Positions 8,754-16,652 of a stretch of 35,503 bases of DNA are shown in pieces. The notes beneath the pieces are model-generated. The model saw nothing but the letters and a program-made list of their open reading frames with translations, searched no databases and had not been told where the DNA came from. This DNA is from Kiritimatiellota bacterium (GTDB taxonomy: Bacteria > Verrucomicrobiota > Lentisphaeria > Victivallales > JAADHT01): NCBI GenBank assembly GCA_030590505.1, contig JAUUYH010000003.1:1-35503 (forward strand), in the 5' to 3' direction. The position numbers were made by a program, and so were the translations under genes. Position 1 is the stretch's first letter. Each line of letters begins with the position of its first letter.

Positions 8754-9986
8754 ATGAAAGTGGCAATTACAGGAAGGGGACTAATTACCCCGATAGGGAA
8801 TGGCATTGAAGAGAATGAACGATCTCTCAAATCTGGCACAGTCGGCATACAATTCATACCTGAATGGAAGGATAAACATCTTGAAAGTCAGGTATGCGGA
8901 GTACCGGATGAAAACCCTGAATGCATTCTTATTGATAAAAAAATTGCACGATTTACCACGGCAAATGGAAGAATGGGAATTGCCGCAGCTTATGAAGCAT
9001 TAATTGAGGCAGGTCTCTCTCTTGAAGAGGTAAAAGGCAGGCGCATTGCTGTAATTCTCGGATGTGCCGGCAGCCCGTATGATCTAGTATATCAAACCGC
9101 GAAGAGGCTTATTGATACTAAAAAAGTCAAACGTGTCAGCCCGTTTATTGTTCCAAAAACAATGACCTCCTGTGCTGCATCAAATATTTCACTTATTCTG
9201 GGTCTGACAGGCGAAAGCTATGCAATAAGTTCAGCATGCACAAGCGGTTCACATGCAATCATGATTGCGACTCGACTAATCAGAGATGGTGTTTATGATA
9301 TAATTATTACAGGCGGAACTGAAGAGGCTAACTGGGTTACGGCATTAGGCTTTGACGCAATGAAGGCAACGTCACGAAACTATAATGATACTCCACAAAA
9401 GGCGAGCAGGCCATTTGATAAAAACAGGGACGGTTTTGTCCTAGCTGGCGGAGCCGGGATATTAATCCTTGAATCAGAAAAAAGCATAAAAGAACGAGGT
9501 GTAACTCCGAAAAGCTACATTTCAGGAATTGCAGCAAACAGCAACGCAACGGATATGGTTGTGCCTGACAGTTCATCTGCATGCGAAATGATGAGTATGG
9601 CAATTAAAAATGCGGGTCTCGCAAAAGAAGATATCGGATATCTTAATACTCACGGCACCTCAACACCAGTTGGAGATCCTCTTGAAATGCGTGCGATACA
9701 ACAGTTATTCGGCTCCCATGCTGGCAATGTTGCTATAAATAGCACAAAGTCTCAGACAGGTCACATGATAGGTGCAACTGGTGCAATAGAGGCGATCTTC
9801 ACCACAATAATGCTAGATAAAGGTTTTATAAGCCCAACGGCCAATCTTGAAGATCCTGAAGATGAGTTTAGTTGGGCGAATCTAGTTAGAGGAGAAGCAC
9901 AAAAAGATTCAACCATTCGACATGCTTTAAGCAACAGTTTCGGTTTTGGCGGCACAAATGGAGCATTAGTTCTCTCAAAGGATTAA
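8754..9986 (+). CDS. Beta-ketoacyl-ACP synthase II-type enzyme (KAS, FabF-like)
   Basis: The enzyme condenses malonyl-ACP with acyl-ACP in fatty-acid or polyketide-like synthesis. It has 410 residues from the ATG at 8754 (VAITGRGLITPIGNG). The thiolase-fold Cys-His-His triad is present: the nucleophile in ISSACTSGSHA, the first His in NTHGTSTPVGDPLE and the second in KSQTGHMIGATGAIE. The C-terminal FGFGGTNGALV is typical. A frame extends 43 codons further upstream through the hairpin element, but that part is unlike any KAS; AGGA before 8754 supports the shorter form. No acpP or fabG lies beside it, so a specialised rather than housekeeping role remains possible. Confidence 0.93.
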   Translation: MKVAITGRGLITPIGNGIEENERSLKSGTVGIQFIPEWKDKHLESQVCGVPDENPECILIDKKIARFTTANGRMGIAAAYEALIEAGLSLEEVKGRRIAVILGCAGSPYDLVYQTAKRLIDTKKVKRVSPFIVPKTMTSCAASNISLILGLTGESYAISSACTSGSHAIMIATRLIRDGVYDIIITGGTEEANWVTALGFDAMKATSRNYNDTPQKASRPFDKNRDGFVLAGGAGILILESEKSIKERGVTPKSYISGIAANSNATDMVVPDSSSACEMMSMAIKNAGLAKEDIGYLNTHGTSTPVGDPLEMRAIQQLFGSHAGNVAINSTKSQTGHMIGATGAIEAIFTTIMLDKGFISPTANLEDPEDEFSWANLVRGEAQKDSTIRHALSNSFGFGGTNGALVLSKD

Positions 9987-9992
9987 GAGAAA

Positions 9993-10077
9993 TATACTTT
10001 ACGGGGTAAAATCTTAGCATTTCGATTAAGGTTGAGTAGCCCAAAAAAAAACAAGATCTCTACCGCTTGCGGTATAC
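9993..10077 (+). repeat. 86-bp palindromic interspersed element, copy 2
   Basis: This copy starts 7 bp after the fabF stop and ends 19 bp before the next gene. It has TATAC and GTATA ends, CATTTCGATTAAGGTTGAG in the middle (same sub-type as copies 1 and 4) and the terminal ACCGCTTGCGGT hairpin; a run of A replaces part of the centre. Confidence 0.9.
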
Positions 10078-10095
10078 TTAAATGAGGAGGCGATT

Positions 10096-10599
10096 ATGAC
10101 AAAACACATTGCAGCACATACTTTGCTACTTATAGTGGTATTATATTTTTCACTACCATCAATATCTTTCTCTGAAAATAGCACAAATCCTTCTAAAAAA
10201 AAGATTGAGCTGACTACTTTGCAGGTGGAACAATCTATAAAATTACTGCCGTTTTTTCTCAAATACAGTGCAAATAAAAAAAAATCAGTCGAACTAGCCA
10301 CACCAACTTCTCTGAATCAACGTGCAATTAAGCATGGGTTTCAAAATTATCAGGAATTCCTAAAATCTGCCTCTGTAATAATGATGGCATATACCTATTT
10401 ACAGTTAAAATCGAATGAAGCTGTACTTTCAAATCAGATTAGCAAGCTCAAACCTGACATAGCAAAAGCATTTAAGCCCCAAATGGAATCTCTTGCAAAA
10501 TCTATAAAGAGATATGAAGAAGAGTTGTCTCCAGTTACAGTCAGAGCGGTACTTCCATACATGTCTAATATTGGAGCAATTTTAAACGCTAACAAATAA
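10096..10599 (+). CDS. Secreted helical protein of unknown function
   Basis: The product is 167 residues. An N-terminal signal peptide (about 1-26, hydrophobic LLLIVVLYFSLPSISF, then SENS) predicts export to the periplasm. The mature part is Lys/Ser/Leu-rich and appears fully alpha-helical, without Cys. AGGAGG precedes the ATG. The stop is separated by one base from the start of the membrane histidine kinase downstream, so the two are translationally coupled; a periplasmic partner or accessory sensor for that kinase is a reasonable inference but not shown by any motif. I do not recognise the family. Confidence 0.75.
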   Translation: MTKHIAAHTLLLIVVLYFSLPSISFSENSTNPSKKKIELTTLQVEQSIKLLPFFLKYSANKKKSVELATPTSLNQRAIKHGFQNYQEFLKSASVIMMAYTYLQLKSNEAVLSNQISKLKPDIAKAFKPQMESLAKSIKRYEEELSPVTVRAVLPYMSNIGAILNANK

Positions 10600-10600
10600 T

Positions 10601-13243
10601 ATGTCTATATTAACACAAGGTAAAATTTCAAAAAAGGAGAGTATTATCCTTTTTATTTTCCTTGCAATTATTCTATTCCTCCCAATAGCAGTTCTCTATT
10701 TCTTTAAAAATTCATGGGGAGAACTCTCCTGGCAAAATCACACTGATATCGCAATGCTTGAGTGGACTGGTGCATTTCTCAATATGTTTCTATTTCTTCT
10801 GCTATTCGAAACTTACAGAACAACGGGACGAAATAGATTCAATTTTATTGCCTGTGGCTTTCTATCGATGGGCATATTAAACTTCATATATGCAATAAAT
10901 TCGCCAGGTACTGAGCAGGCTCTCTGGCTACGAACTTTTTCCATTCTTACTGGATCCCTAATCTTTCTTTTTTCCATTCCAGAAAGAAATAAAAAAAGTT
11001 CTGATGTCACTGGTGCTATAATAAAATTTGTGATTCCCACAATCCTCATCTCAGTACTCGCTGCCTGGATCCCTTTTTCCATGAAGCAACTTTTACCTCG
11101 CCTCATTACACCCAAAGGAACGATATCCATATTCGGATCAATCCTGCTACTTATCCCATCTGCATGCTTTTTCATTACCGCTGTAATATGGTTGCATAAA
11201 TATATAACTAATAAAAAAAGTATGGATTTATTAATTGCCATAACACTATGTATTCTTGCCCAAATGACACTCCTGATGCGTGAATCTGAGACCTGGGGGG
11301 TTTTATGGTGGACGTGGCACATTGCATGGATTGTTAACACCTTAATTGCCTGTATTTATATGCTTATTTTTACAGTTAACAGATCTATTGTCTGGAAACT
11401 GGTATTTTCGCTTGGACTTACATTTGCAATGACTGTAATCCTCGCATCTGGAATTATACAAAGCCACTCCACAAAACTTGCAATAATCAACTACCAACAT
11501 CAACTGCATGAACGAAATAAGAAACTTTTAATATCAAATGATATAAATTTAAAATGTGCTGATATGATAATAAATAAGATGGCAGACGATGCCTCCGCAT
11601 TTAGCAACGAAACCCACCCCGAAGAGAAAACATTTAAACTGTGGGTTCAAACATATTTTGACTATCACCAGAACGACTGGATGATTTTATCACAGGAGTA
11701 CGGATTTTACTCTAAAGAAATCGGGATGCATCTGCCACAAGAAACTGCTTCTATAATACCGCAACAACAGAAAATAATAAAAGATTGCTACTCAAAGGCC
11801 ATCTCTAATCCACATTCCACAACATGGTCACATTTTTACTATCTACCAAAAAAACTAAAATGGTACTCCTATGCTTTCCGCCCATTAGGCAAAGGTGATA
11901 TCAATGGTATGTTTTTTATAAATGTAGATGTAACAAACATTGTAACATCACAACTAATCAAAAGCGAAGATGATGCATTGCCAAAAACTATAGTATTTTC
12001 CCTAAAAACAGGTACAATCCTATATGCTTCACTTTCAAATCAAGATTTTCGACACAATTTACAAAACAAAAGAATACCTGCAAATAAATTAGTAAAAAAA
12101 CTTATAGCAACAGCATTCAGCATTAAAAAACATGGTAGAGAAATTTCCGCCACTATTAATGGGGAGAAAATATTCATTTCTGCTCAACCGATAACTCCAC
12201 CTGACTGGGGAGTAATGAAAATTGTAAACGAGAATACATTTCCTGTCCTTAAAATAGAATCCAGATATTTTTTAATCGCTGTTGGAATGGTAACACTTCT
12301 TTGTGGTTTTGTTGTGCTACTTATTCTTCTGCATAAACAGCTATCAAAACCCTTTCATAGCTTGATTGTTGCAACAAAAAAAATTGAACATGGCGATTTT
12401 AATATCAAACTGCCAAGTAAAGATGAATCTGAAATAGGACTTATTTCACGTGCATTTAACCACATGGCGGGAACATTAAAAGAGCTCTACTCAAACCTTG
12501 CTACAACAATTGATGAAAGAACGACAGCCCTGGAAGAAGCAAACAAAGCGGACTCGGCAAAAGTAACCTTTTTCCAGAATGTTAGCCATGAACTAAGAAC
12601 TCCGCTTCACGGAATTTTGAGCTATGCTCGATTGGGGAAAAACTTAACCGTTGAAGAAAATCCTGAAAAAATCAACAAATATTTTAACAATATAAATGAG
12701 AGTGGAGAGCGATTGATGGCAATGCTCGACTCCATTCTCGACCTTGCAAAACTAGAATCAGGGAATATCCAGTTTAACTTCCAACCTACAAATATTTACT
12801 TGATTATAATTAAGGTTAAAAATGAGTTGGAGGCATCCTTTACTGAAAAAAAGATAGAATTAATTCTCGATATTCCTGAAAAAAAACTTATTATTACAAT
12901 GGATTCAGAGATGATTGCCAGAGTTTTTAGAAATCTACTGGGCAACGCGCTAAAGATGTCCACATCAGGATCAAAAATAATAGTAAAATTGGAAAAAGCA
13001 GAGAAGGAAGTGATCATAAGAGTGATAGATGAAGGGCCTGGCATCCCAAAAGAGGAATTTAATAATATTTTTGATAAATTCATACAGGTGGGAGAGGGTA
13101 AAAGAAAAGGTGGTACAGGTCTAGGCCTTCCAATATGCCGAGAAATCATTCATGCACATAATGGCTCCATCGTAGCAAAAAATGGTCCAGAGAAAGGGGC
13201 TTGTTTTACATTTAATATTCCCTTACATACTTTGCACGGATGA
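10601..13243 (+). CDS. Membrane sensor histidine kinase (orphan)
   Basis: This 880-residue kinase has an N-terminal block of about eight membrane helices (residues 10-275; a MASE-like integral sensor), then an extracytoplasmic region of about 280 residues with a Cache-like character (WYSYAFRPLGKGDINGMFFINVDV, ISAQPITPPDWGVMKI), a further helix near 555-580, and HAMP. HisKA follows with SHELRTPLHG (phosphorylated H663), then the ATPase domain: N box NLLGNALKM, G1 DEGPGIP, F box IFDKF, G2 GGTGLGLPI. All catalytic boxes are intact. No response-regulator gene is nearby. The final five codons and the TGA lie within interspersed-repeat copy 3, so the C-terminus was set or trimmed by that element. 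Confidence 0.93.
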   Translation: MSILTQGKISKKESIILFIFLAIILFLPIAVLYFFKNSWGELSWQNHTDIAMLEWTGAFLNMFLFLLLFETYRTTGRNRFNFIACGFLSMGILNFIYAINSPGTEQALWLRTFSILTGSLIFLFSIPERNKKSSDVTGAIIKFVIPTILISVLAAWIPFSMKQLLPRLITPKGTISIFGSILLLIPSACFFITAVIWLHKYITNKKSMDLLIAITLCILAQMTLLMRESETWGVLWWTWHIAWIVNTLIACIYMLIFTVNRSIVWKLVFSLGLTFAMTVILASGIIQSHSTKLAIINYQHQLHERNKKLLISNDINLKCADMIINKMADDASAFSNETHPEEKTFKLWVQTYFDYHQNDWMILSQEYGFYSKEIGMHLPQETASIIPQQQKIIKDCYSKAISNPHSTTWSHFYYLPKKLKWYSYAFRPLGKGDINGMFFINVDVTNIVTSQLIKSEDDALPKTIVFSLKTGTILYASLSNQDFRHNLQNKRIPANKLVKKLIATAFSIKKHGREISATINGEKIFISAQPITPPDWGVMKIVNENTFPVLKIESRYFLIAVGMVTLLCGFVVLLILLHKQLSKPFHSLIVATKKIEHGDFNIKLPSKDESEIGLISRAFNHMAGTLKELYSNLATTIDERTTALEEANKADSAKVTFFQNVSHELRTPLHGILSYARLGKNLTVEENPEKINKYFNNINESGERLMAMLDSILDLAKLESGNIQFNFQPTNIYLIIIKVKNELEASFTEKKIELILDIPEKKLIITMDSEMIARVFRNLLGNALKMSTSGSKIIVKLEKAEKEVIIRVIDEGPGIPKEEFNNIFDKFIQVGEGKRKGGTGLGLPICREIIHAHNGSIVAKNGPEKGACFTFNIPLHTLHG

Positions 13244-13312
13244 AATCTTAACATTTTCTATAAACTTAATTAGCTACCAAAAGAAAGACAAGATATCTAC
13301 CGCTTGCGGTAA
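13226..13312 (+). repeat. 86-bp palindromic interspersed element, copy 3
   Basis: It begins inside the kinase gene (the last codons and TGA are within TACTTTGCACGGATGAAATC) and continues into the intergenic gap. This sub-type has TTAATTAGCTA in the middle (shared with copies 5 and 6) and ends with ACCGCTTGCGGTA. Confidence 0.9.
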
Positions 13313-13321
13313 AATAAAAAA

Positions 13322-13455
13322 GGGGACAGGTTGATTATCAACCTCCTCTTGATATTAGGGAATTTGCTAAGTTCGCAAACCTATGACGGTCTTTAAACCG
13401 TCGCTTCAGATTATTGAAGATACCAGCAAGGTTGAATGTCGGAATAAATTCCGAC
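13322..13455. repeat. Hairpin-module island B (paired with 3244-3395)
   Basis: Four successive small palindromes occupy most of this gap: GGTTGATTATCAACC (13329-13343), TTTGCTAAGTTCGCAAA (13363-13379), GACGGTCTTTAAACCGTC (13385-13402) and GTCGGAATAAATTCCGAC (13438-13455). The same modules are in island A in a different order. No gene is seen from 13313 to 13562. Confidence 0.85.
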
Positions 13456-13562
13456 TTACAGAAAACTCTGCCTGAAGCTATCAAGCTCTATACTGCACTA
13501 GAAGCATACTCCTCTGATGTGCCACAAATCTAAAAAAAATCAATCTTTTTTTCAAAAACAGC

Positions 13563-13590
13563 TTGACACTGTGCTTTATTAGGGTATTCT
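13563..13590 (+). promoter_or_regulatory. Sigma70-type promoter for the PC4-like gene
   Basis: TTGACA (13563-13568), 16-bp spacer, TATTCT (13585-13590). This is a near-consensus -35 with a fair -10, about 75 nt before the gene, in an otherwise empty gap. Confidence 0.65.
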
Positions 13591-13665
13591 TTAGAAGAGG
13601 CGAATAATAAATAGTGCAAAATATGATTTTTTTTTGCACACATCTAACAAAAGAGGAGGTCGATG

Positions 13666-14250
13666 ATGAGTAATTACAGAGTGTACAAGGCAAACAAGCA
13701 GGGAACAGGATCAGCAACAGAGTGGCAGTTATCATTTAAGGGTCAAGAAAAATTTTCCCCATGGAAGCTCTTTTTCTCAATTGCCAAGCAGTTAGAGAAG
13801 GATGCAAATGGCAATCCCCGATTTGACTGGGATAATGCAATTTGTGTAAAAATGGATATTACTGATATTTCAGAAATTATTGCCGTACTTGAAGATCAGC
13901 AAAAGGAGGCCGGGAATGGCGGAAAGATTTTCCATCAACACGGCACTGAAAACAAGATTATCAACTTCATTCAAAACAGAGAGCATGGCGGATATTTCAT
14001 GAAGATATCACATCAATCTCAAAAGGGAGTAATAACACTACAACAGAATCTCACAATGGGTGAAGGTTGCGCACTTCGCATATTACTGCAAAATGCCGTA
14101 CTAAAATTGACAAACTGGGGGTATGTGAATAAGCGTAAAAACTATGCCCCAAAAACAATTCCAGAGACGCAAAGACAGGCAGAGGTACAACCGCAGGTAC
14201 AAGCACAAATACAATCGCAGACAGACTCCCCATTTCAGAAAGCGGTGTAA
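13666..14250 (+). CDS. PC4/Whirly-like single-stranded DNA-binding protein (putative)
   Basis: The product is about 194 residues. Two ATGs are adjacent (13663, 13666); AGGAGG ends at 13659, so the second has the better 6-nt spacing. Residues 1-160 alternate beta strands and helices: a strand with WQLSFKG, FSPWKLFFSIAKQL, FDWDNAICVKMDITDISEI, then GGYFMKISHQSQKGVITLQQNL followed by an amphipathic helix ending LTNWGYV. This strand-strand-strand-strand-helix pattern resembles bacterial PC4/Whirly-type ssDNA-binding proteins that I recall, which may act in transcription, repair or nucleoid structure. The C-terminal tail is Gln-rich (PQVQAQIQSQT) and disordered. It is monocistronic with its own strong promoter and terminator. 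The family call is by pattern only. Confidence 0.6.
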   Translation: MSNYRVYKANKQGTGSATEWQLSFKGQEKFSPWKLFFSIAKQLEKDANGNPRFDWDNAICVKMDITDISEIIAVLEDQQKEAGNGGKIFHQHGTENKIINFIQNREHGGYFMKISHQSQKGVITLQQNLTMGEGCALRILLQNAVLKLTNWGYVNKRKNYAPKTIPETQRQAEVQPQVQAQIQSQTDSPFQKAV

Positions 14251-14276
14251 TTATTTGATATAATTAAGAGGATGGT

Positions 14277-14339
14277 GAAATTTGAACATTTAATGTTCAA
14301 ATTTCGCAAAAAGAGTTTTGTTATGAAATGACTCTTTTT
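14277..14339 (+). terminator. Double hairpin terminator after the PC4-like gene
   Basis: A perfect 13-bp stem (14277-14289 with 14293-14305, loop TTA) is followed by a second hairpin with arms AAAAAGAGT (14308-14316) and ACTCTTTTT (14331-14339), whose 3' arm ends in five T. The second is the likely Rho-independent terminator, the first perhaps an mRNA 3'-end stabiliser. Confidence 0.7.
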
Positions 14340-14362
14340 CGTTCAGTCACTATTTAGATACA

Positions 14363-14482
14363 ATGCCCCCCATCAATTCTAGTGAAGAAGAAATTATATT
14401 AAATGACTATACTATTCCATACACACTCGCCTTTCAGCCACCTAAAATGGAATGTTTACTAAAAGATAAGGGATTAAATTAA
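14363..14482 (+). CDS. Possible 39-residue peptide
   Basis: An open frame from ATG to TAA, beginning MPPINSSEEEIILNDYTIPY, lies between the terminator and the next promoter. There is no clear ribosome-binding site and no family I recognise. It could be a remnant or chance; it is recorded because the gap (14251-14556) otherwise holds only terminator and promoter. Confidence 0.2.
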   Translation: MPPINSSEEEIILNDYTIPYTLAFQPPKMECLLKDKGLN

Positions 14483-14491
14483 AAAAAGCAC

Positions 14492-14519
14492 TTGACATAA
14501 CACTAGCGAGAACTATAGT
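14492..14519 (+). promoter_or_regulatory. Sigma70-type promoter of the exporter operon
   Basis: TTGACA (14492-14497), 16-bp spacer, TATAGT (14514-14519), about 40 nt before the HlyD-like start. The next gene starts within the operon follow closely, so this probably drives all four genes. Confidence 0.65.
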
Positions 14520-14556
14520 ATAGTGAATAGTACGAAATTTACACTAGGAACTTATC

Positions 14557-15882
14557 ATGGATTTAGATCGATTAAAAATTGGAGATCATCAACGCGAAAA
14601 TGGTCGTGGTGGAAAATTAATATTGCTCTTAGTTGCCATCTTCGCATTTATCATTGGTGGAGTTACTGGGTACTATTCCCAATATAAAAGTAGCGGGATT
14701 TTAAAAGTAAAAACTGTTGTTGCAAAATCTTCATCAGGCAGAGCAAGCCTAAAAAGTTTTACAGCTGGTGGGTGGATAGAAGTTGCCACGCCGGAACAGC
14801 CCATTGAAATTAGTTGCAGGATCTCTGAACGAATAGATGAAATTTTAGTAAAAGATGGCGAAATCGTCCAACCCGGACAAGTGCTAGTACGTTTGTACGA
14901 TTGTGACAAAAAAACCGAACTTGAACTTGCTGCAGCCAATCTACTTAAAGCTGAAAGTCATTATAATATGATGAAAAAGGGATACCGAAAAGAAGACTTA
15001 AATATTGCAAAACACACAGTTACTGATTTTAAGGAACGATTGAGAATAGCCAAAGCTCTTCATGATAGAAATATAAAAGTTGGTGAAAACGTGATGTCGG
15101 CAAAAACAATCGATACATCACTTGCGATCTATAAACGTGCTGAGGCAAGATATAATCAGGCAATTTTTGAAATGAAAAAAATGGAAGCTGGTTATCGTGA
15201 AGAGGAGATTTTGGTAGCTAAAGCAGAATACCAAAGAGTGAAAGCGACATTTGACCTTGCTCAGAGATATCTTCAGTACTGTACGATCAAAGTTCCGGAA
15301 TACGGAGCTCCGTTGAAGGTGTTGCATGTTAAAAGAAAAGTTGGTCAATGGGTACGAGTCGACAATAAAAATACTAGCTCCACCCTTCTATCTCTTTATG
15401 ATCCTAAAAAAATGCAAGCACGTGTTGATGTAACTCAAGAGAGCATCGGGGCTGTAACCAAAAATGCACCAGTTATTGTAAGAACAGATGCTCAGCCAAA
15501 TAAAGAGTACAAAGGCAAGGTTTTACGTATAGAACCTCTTGCGGATCTCGCAAAAAACACTATCACCGTACGAGTAAAAATTGATAATCCAGATGATATG
15601 CTATTCCCTGAAATGACATCAAAAATAACATTTTTTGATAAAAAAGGTGAGGTTTCAAAAACCAGTTCTGGGGATATCACTATTCCTAAAATTGCTGTAA
15701 TATCACAACATGAAAAAAGTTATGTATATATTGTTGAAAATAATATGGCAAAAAAAACACCTGTAAAAATCGTAAAACAGAAAAGAGATTCATACGACAT
15801 TACTGGAGTAAAATTCGGACAAAGAGTGATTATTAACAATCTAAGCAAATTAAAAGATGGGGTTGAGGTAGAAGAGTTGTAA
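14557..15882 (+). CDS. HlyD/MacA-type membrane-fusion protein of ABC exporter
   Basis: This 441-residue periplasmic adaptor has a short cytoplasmic N-terminus, one membrane helix (about 22-42, LILLLVAIFAFIIGGVTGYY), a lipoyl half near 75-120 (EISCRISERIDEILVKDGEIVQPGQVLVRLYD), a helical hairpin at about 125-235 and the second lipoyl half/barrel (TIKVPEYGAPLKVLHVKRKVGQWV; QARVDVTQESIGAV). The C-terminal membrane-proximal part ends around VIINNLSKLKDGVEVEEL. It heads a four-gene operon with an ABC ATPase and two permeases, the arrangement of MacAB-like exporters for lipids, peptides or lipoproteins. A promoter lies upstream; 29 nt separate it from the ATPase gene. Confidence 0.9.
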   Translation: MDLDRLKIGDHQRENGRGGKLILLLVAIFAFIIGGVTGYYSQYKSSGILKVKTVVAKSSSGRASLKSFTAGGWIEVATPEQPIEISCRISERIDEILVKDGEIVQPGQVLVRLYDCDKKTELELAAANLLKAESHYNMMKKGYRKEDLNIAKHTVTDFKERLRIAKALHDRNIKVGENVMSAKTIDTSLAIYKRAEARYNQAIFEMKKMEAGYREEEILVAKAEYQRVKATFDLAQRYLQYCTIKVPEYGAPLKVLHVKRKVGQWVRVDNKNTSSTLLSLYDPKKMQARVDVTQESIGAVTKNAPVIVRTDAQPNKEYKGKVLRIEPLADLAKNTITVRVKIDNPDDMLFPEMTSKITFFDKKGEVSKTSSGDITIPKIAVISQHEKSYVYIVENNMAKKTPVKIVKQKRDSYDITGVKFGQRVIINNLSKLKDGVEVEEL

Positions 15883-15911
15883 AATTATTCAGTTTTTAAG
15901 GAAATTATAGT

Positions 15912-16583
15912 ATGAGTAAAAACATTGTGATACGGGATCTTATGAAGATCTATACAAAAGGCGATAATGAAATTCACGCACTTGACCATGTCAGCCTTGA
16001 AGTAGAAGCTGGTGAATTTGTTGCCCTTATGGGACCTTCTGGATCTGGAAAAACAACACTTCTTAATATTATTGCAGGAGTCGATGCCCCTACATCAGGA
16101 CAGGTCTTTGTTGATGAACAAGAAATTACAGGAATGTCGGAAACGCAAAAAACAAAATGGCGCACACGTCATATCGGGTATATTTTTCAGTTTTACAACC
16201 TCTTGCCGGTTCTAACTGCATACGAAAATGTAGAACTCCCTCTCCTGCTGTTGCCGATGTCAAAAAAAGATAGACATGATCATGTTGTTGCTGCACTTGA
16301 AGCGGTCAGCATTCTTGAACGTGCCAAACATTTCCCACGTGAACTATCAGGTGGACAAGAGCAGAGGGTTGCAATTGCTAGAGCAATCGTAACAGATGCT
16401 CATCTCCTAGTAGCAGATGAGCCTACAGGAAACCTGGATGCCGAATCTGAGCAGGAGATAATGACCCTACTGAAGTCATTGAATAAAGAGCTAAACAAGA
16501 CCATTCTTATGGTTACACACGATGACGCCGCTGCGGAATTCGCAGATCGTAAAGTGAAACTTGCAAAAGGAAAATTATTATAG
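15912..16583 (+). CDS. ABC transporter ATPase, LolD/MacB type
   Basis: The 223-residue nucleotide-binding subunit has Walker A GPSGSGKTT (about 40-48), Q-loop FQFYNLLPVLTAYENVELP, signature LSGGQEQRVAIARAIV (the usual second Q of GGQQQR is E), Walker B LLVADEPTGNLD and the H-loop MVTHDD. It matches the MacB/LolD/FtsE-type group that pairs with FtsX-like permeases acting mechanically on periplasmic partners. AAGGAAA precedes the start. It would serve the two permeases encoded downstream and the adaptor upstream. Confidence 0.93.
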   Translation: MSKNIVIRDLMKIYTKGDNEIHALDHVSLEVEAGEFVALMGPSGSGKTTLLNIIAGVDAPTSGQVFVDEQEITGMSETQKTKWRTRHIGYIFQFYNLLPVLTAYENVELPLLLLPMSKKDRHDHVVAALEAVSILERAKHFPRELSGGQEQRVAIARAIVTDAHLLVADEPTGNLDAESEQEIMTLLKSLNKELNKTILMVTHDDAAAEFADRKVKLAKGKLL

Positions 16584-16652
16584 TTAAATTCGCTATTTTT
16601 GCATACTAAAAATAGATAATCTTTTAAAAATAAACAAAAGGAATAGAGAGCA

